Below are positions 60,651 through 64,000 of a stretch of DNA of 64,000 nucleotides, piece after piece. Each line of letters opens with the position of its first letter. Within the stretch, counting starts at the first letter, position 1. The notes beneath the pieces were generated by a model. It made no database searches, was not told the DNA's origin, and worked only from the letters and a program-made list of their open reading frames with translations. The position numbers and the translations under genes were made by a program. Origin of the DNA: Agelas oroides. Its lineage: Eukaryota > Porifera > Demospongiae > Agelasida > Agelasidae. The stretch lies in NCBI GenBank assembly GCA_949130485.1, contig OX422192.1, positions 5,888,085-5,952,084 on the forward strand, in the 5' to 3' direction.

Positions 60651-62225
60651 AGACAAGGACCACTGGACTGGCCCATGGACTCGCTGACTCCTGGATCACT
60701 TCCCCCTTCAACATTTCCTGAACCATCCTGGATATCTCCTCCCGCAAAGCGAATGGTACTCTTCGAGGTATCTGACGTATTGGCTGGCTATCGGCAGTGT
60801 CAATCACATGTTCAACACCTTTAGCCTCACCTCTTTCACCATCATCCAATGCAAAAGCAGCATGAAACTCAACAGCACAATCAATCAGCTTCTGAGCTTG
60901 CTCTTCAGTGAGATTACACTGGGGTATCTGCAACATTGATGTCAACTTCCTCTTTCGTTGTTCATCAGATTCCGAATAGGTAGCATAAATGCTTGCTGCA
61001 TAGGCACTCTCAAGCTGTGAAACCTGCAAGTCTACCCCAGACTCTTCACACAAAGTACCTTCTCTCTCTGACAGTGCCACCACACTCCCAATGGGAACAT
61101 TCGGTTGCAACTCAACTGTCCCAGTAGAGTGGTTGCTAACAGGTATCCAAATTCGACCTTTAGCATCAGAGTGAATCACAGTCCTCAACTTCCACTCCCA
61201 TTGAAGCCATCCAGCCTCGGTTAGGCTCAAACAATAGTGGGCTAGACGGTGATGTCTCAACTTGTGCTTCCAGATATGTTCCTTTCTGGCTAGGCACCCT
61301 CTGTGAATGCACCAGCTGAACAATCGCTGTAGAATTGGATCTGTCATCCCCTCTACGTGGTTCCACTCCAACAGCTGGGCACATCAGACCCAAAGGGCCA
61401 ACAACATTTGTCCCCAGCAGACAGGGTTCTGATCCAGCATGTCTTGCAGCTCGCAAGTAAATAGGGACAACAACACTCTTCCCACAGAACTCAACCTCAA
61501 GGTCTACCATTGCTCCCACAAAAATAGGCCTCTGACTGTAGTCACACAGAGTAACTTCAGGCTTATACAGAGCACTTGCTGGAACCTGGGCCTTTCTGCC
61601 AATTAATGGCTTGAAATACATCCCATGAGAGGATAGTCGCCGATGAACCGGTATCTACAGTGGCCTTGACAGGCTCTCCTGCAATGTTCACTGTGCAGTA
61701 ATACAAAGGACCAACAGCCCCTGCAACTTTGTCAACGTTGGCCTTCCCTTCATACCCCTGAGAAAGGAGCAAGAACTCAGCATCAACCCACTCCTGCCTT
61801 AGTCTTTGGCATCGATCTTCCAACGTCTCATGTGAGTGGGTGGCCGAAACTGCTGAACTGGTTGCTTGCTGACTTGCTCTGTTCTTTCCTGGAGTCTCGC
61901 TAGGTGGCTTGAGTTCTGGGCAGTCACGCCAATGGTGACCAGGTCCATGGCACTCATAGCATAGGCCAGACACTTTACTCTTTCTGGGTGCAGTATCAGG
62001 CCTAGCCAGCCTAGGCTCTCTTTGAAATGTTACTGGAGTCTTCTGTGTCCTTGCACTGGCCATGGGTTTCACATTCGGGTTCAACTTTGTACCCGACCCT
62101 GAACAATGGAGACCCGAGAGCTGTTTTTCCTGCTGCTCAGCTGCACGAGCTTGGTGCAATGCATCATGGAAGGTCTTGGCTGATGGTAGCACCTTCTCCT
62201 GCCACTTCAACCATAAACCTTGCAC
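60649..62225 (-). pseudogene. Gypsy zinc knuckle, protease and start of RT, right copy
   Basis: Zinc knuckle CYECHGPGHHWRDC and protease TVDTGSSATIL lie in 62225-61563. A short insertion near 61603 and a 2 bp deletion near 61181 move the frame twice before the RT start (SPWASPVVLV), which ends at the same TGA as on the left. Confidence 0.84.
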
Positions 62226-63540
62226 AAAAAATTATCTTCAGTATCTCCTTGCTGCTCTCATCCATTCCCTTCCTGCATCCATAGCTACGCTCAAACAACT
62301 TCTCCAAATCTTGTGCAAACTCGTCTACAGATTCGTTCGGTTGCTGCTTGCGGTGCATCAACTGAGCTGACACCAAGGACTCTCTCTCTCTACTGGATTC
62401 AGCCTCTCCTGCAGAGCCTCTGTTGCCTTAACATAGCTCTCCTTGACATGGCTTGGCAAAACCTCATACACACGCTCAGCACGTCCAGCCAAATGCAACT
62501 CAAACTGGACCAATTTTTCCTGCTCAGTCCAACACTGCAGCTCAGCATGCTTCTCCAACTTGGCCAACCATCTCTTTAATGAGTCAACATCATCCCTGTC
62601 ATCACCACTAAACTTTGGTTGTGCAGGAAGTTTCAAACGATTAGCATGGCTAAGGTCCTCCACAGGCATTGTCCCGGGCATCCTCTAGATCCCTTATCAA
62701 TGAACCCACCTCTAAATTGTCGGGTCCGCCTTCTGCAGTCGACCCGCCTCCTGAGCTGTGCGATTCCCGCCCATTTATGACGGAGACCGTGTGCTCATCA
62801 CTGCGTAGTTTTAGGGAACCCTCAGACACTTTAGCTTTCAACAACTCAATAAGTTCGTCACGTGTCTTAATATCCCTCGTGTACTTTAATTCAAGCTCTT
62901 CCCTCATGCTTTCCTGGACCTTCAACAACTGATACTCAAAGTCTCTTTTCATTCTATCCATCTCCCACTGTGAACGGTCCAAAGACTCTAAGGCATCGTC
63001 CCGGGCATCCTCTAGATCCCTTATCAATGAACCCATCTCTAAATTGTCGGGTCCGCCTTCTGCAGTCGTACCTGCACGGCTTCTCGACTGGGCTTGACGC
63101 AGAGAAGCTTCGAGATCAGTGGCGTAGCTAGAAGTTGACAGTTGGTAGGGCACAAGTACAGACTGGGAACGAGACATGTACTTGGGTAGGCGTGGTTTGT
63201 AGACACATGTCTGTCGTACTCAGTAGACGAAGAGAAGCCCAGCGTGCCTGGCGGTTGCTCGAATGAAGCTACGTACGTACAGCACTGTTACACTGGCGGT
63301 TGTGTAGCTCCAGTAAGTGAGAAAGCCGGACGGTAGGGCTCCAGTTGGTAGGGCACTTGCAGCAGTTGGTAGGGCCTAGGCCCTACCAGGCCCTACCTTA
63401 GCTACGCCACTGTTCGAGATCCTCCACCTTGTCTTGTGCAATAGACAATTCGGCTGTTGCCTCATTCAGTTCCCTTTCCGACTCTGTGGCGCGTCGACGC
63501 AGCTCCACCACCTCATGCTTGAGATGCCGTTCCGACTCTT
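62164..63540 (-). pseudogene. Gypsy gag, right copy (rearranged)
   Basis: The gag domain (KEILKIIF, LQERLNPVERE) and upstream coiled coil are present, but the N-terminus is deleted. A hAT-type MITE (63117-63412) interrupts the coiled coil. A stretch of about 85 bp (about 62665-62742) is an extra copy of 62994-63068 replacing about 15 bp, which disrupts the frame. Confidence 0.83.
63117..63412. mobile_element. hAT-type MITE, right arm only
   Basis: 296 bp flanked by the 8 bp duplication ttcgagat (63109-63116 and 63413-63420). Inverted ends are cagtggcgtagcta and, at the right, tagctacgccactg. An 8 bp duplication with CAGTGGCG ends is the hAT signature. Inside, gttggtagggc is repeated. The left arm shows the empty site at 6079-6086. 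Confidence 0.93.
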
Positions 63541-63940
63541 GCGAAATATTGAGATTACGTTTATTTAAGCCACTCGGCTGTCTACTGTTAAAGTGTCTAC
63601 CGCGGACGCGGACCGCCCGCAGCAACGATGGACATGCCAGCTACTTCACGGAAGCGCCCTACTTCCTCGCCCCTCAACACTGAAGCTCGCCAGCCTCCCG
63701 CTAGTGTCAGGAGCATCTCTCCGCCTTGCGTTCTACGCTCAGCCCCCAACCCCGCTAAGACAGATTGAGTTCCGCACAGTCTCATCCACACGTGCCTAAA
63801 GCTTTTCACCGATCTCTTCTCATTTTAAATAGTGTAGCGTGAGCATATCAGCGTACTGTTTGTGCATATGCTTGCATGTACAATTGCATGCTTGTTGAGG
63901 ACTAGCCCGCTGAGCGTAAATGCTTCACACACACTTCACG
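63541..63940 (+). repeat. Penelope-associated tail block, right copy
   Basis: Mirror of 4780-5180 (gaaatattgagattacg, taagccactcggctgtctac), joined directly to gag by the 776 bp deletion. Confidence 0.6.
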
Positions 63941-64000
63941 CACATGCATGCACGTTCATTCAAATTAACTTTGTTGCAAACACAAATTATAAGTATTCAT

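Larger units (their letters stand above)
57797..63540 (-). mobile_element. Ty3/gypsy retrotransposon, right copy (5' truncated)
   Basis: Mirror of the left element, in the same target site (CAAG at 57793-57796). It keeps the 3' LTR and most of gag-pol, but the 5' LTR, primer site, gag start and Penelope tail are gone: left positions 5181-5956 are missing at the junction 63540/63541. It shares the TGA in RT and the gag-pol shift. It adds its own damage: 2 bp deletions in integrase (near 58607) and after the protease (near 61181), a small insertion near 61603, a templated insertion in gag and a hAT-type MITE. Confidence 0.92.
35077..64000. repeat. Right arm of giant inverted repeat
   Basis: Inverted copy of 4711-34025. 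The match still holds at base 64000, whose partner is near 4711, so the repeat extends past the window. Relative to the left arm it carries a 296 bp hAT-type MITE (63117-63412), a 381 bp fold-back insertion (47309-47689), a 776 bp deletion at 63540/63541, a longer poly-G run (52949-52981) and one extra unit of a 60 bp repeat. It lacks one 21 bp heptad repeat in the last exon and most of a hairpin near 52400. Confidence 0.97.

Overview
This is metazoan nuclear DNA. It is AT-rich, its genes are split into many small exons with GT-AG introns, and it is full of short inverted-repeat transposons. A TRPA-type ion channel, Penelope-like elements and a Ty3/gypsy element together suggest a marine invertebrate. 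A demosponge is my best guess from general sequence texture, but nothing in the window proves it. I see no rRNA gene, no intact tRNA gene and no CRISPR array.

The dominant structure is a giant inverted repeat. Positions 4711-34025 (left arm, about 29.3 kb) match the reverse complement of 35077-64000 (right arm, about 28.9 kb) around a unique spacer of about 1.05 kb (34026-35076). The right arm is still matching where the window ends, so the palindrome is larger than the window. In exons I compared by eye the arms differ at about 1% of bases. They also differ by insertions of 296 and 381 bp, a 776 bp deletion, tandem-repeat copy changes and many small indels. It could be a real palindromic duplication or two haplotypes of one locus joined head to head by the assembler; sequence alone cannot decide.

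Each arm carries one copy of the same gene, arranged tail to tail (left copy on +, right copy on -). The gene encodes a TRPA-like channel: ankyrin repeats (exons 129-2689, left side only because the right counterparts fall outside the window), S1 to S6 with the pore (exons between 15887 and 21388), a cytoplasmic segment (22362-22670) and a C-terminal coiled coil on five small exons (30207-32664). I traced 16 exons on the left and 13 matching exons on the right; every splice phase agrees.

The introns hold the mobile DNA. The 13.2 kb intron between 2689 and 15887 contains a Penelope-like element remnant whose GIY-YIG endonuclease reading frame was split by a Ty3/gypsy LTR element (5550-11329, CAAG target duplication). 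The right-arm copy of this nest has lost the 5' LTR and the Penelope tail, and has gained a hAT-type MITE. Other introns contain a second Penelope remnant cut by a mariner-type MITE, a piggyBac-type MITE with TTAA duplication, several fold-back elements, a tRNA-derived SINE-like piece and minisatellites. One minisatellite lies directly after a splice donor and repeats donor-like sequence. All transposon reading frames seen are broken.
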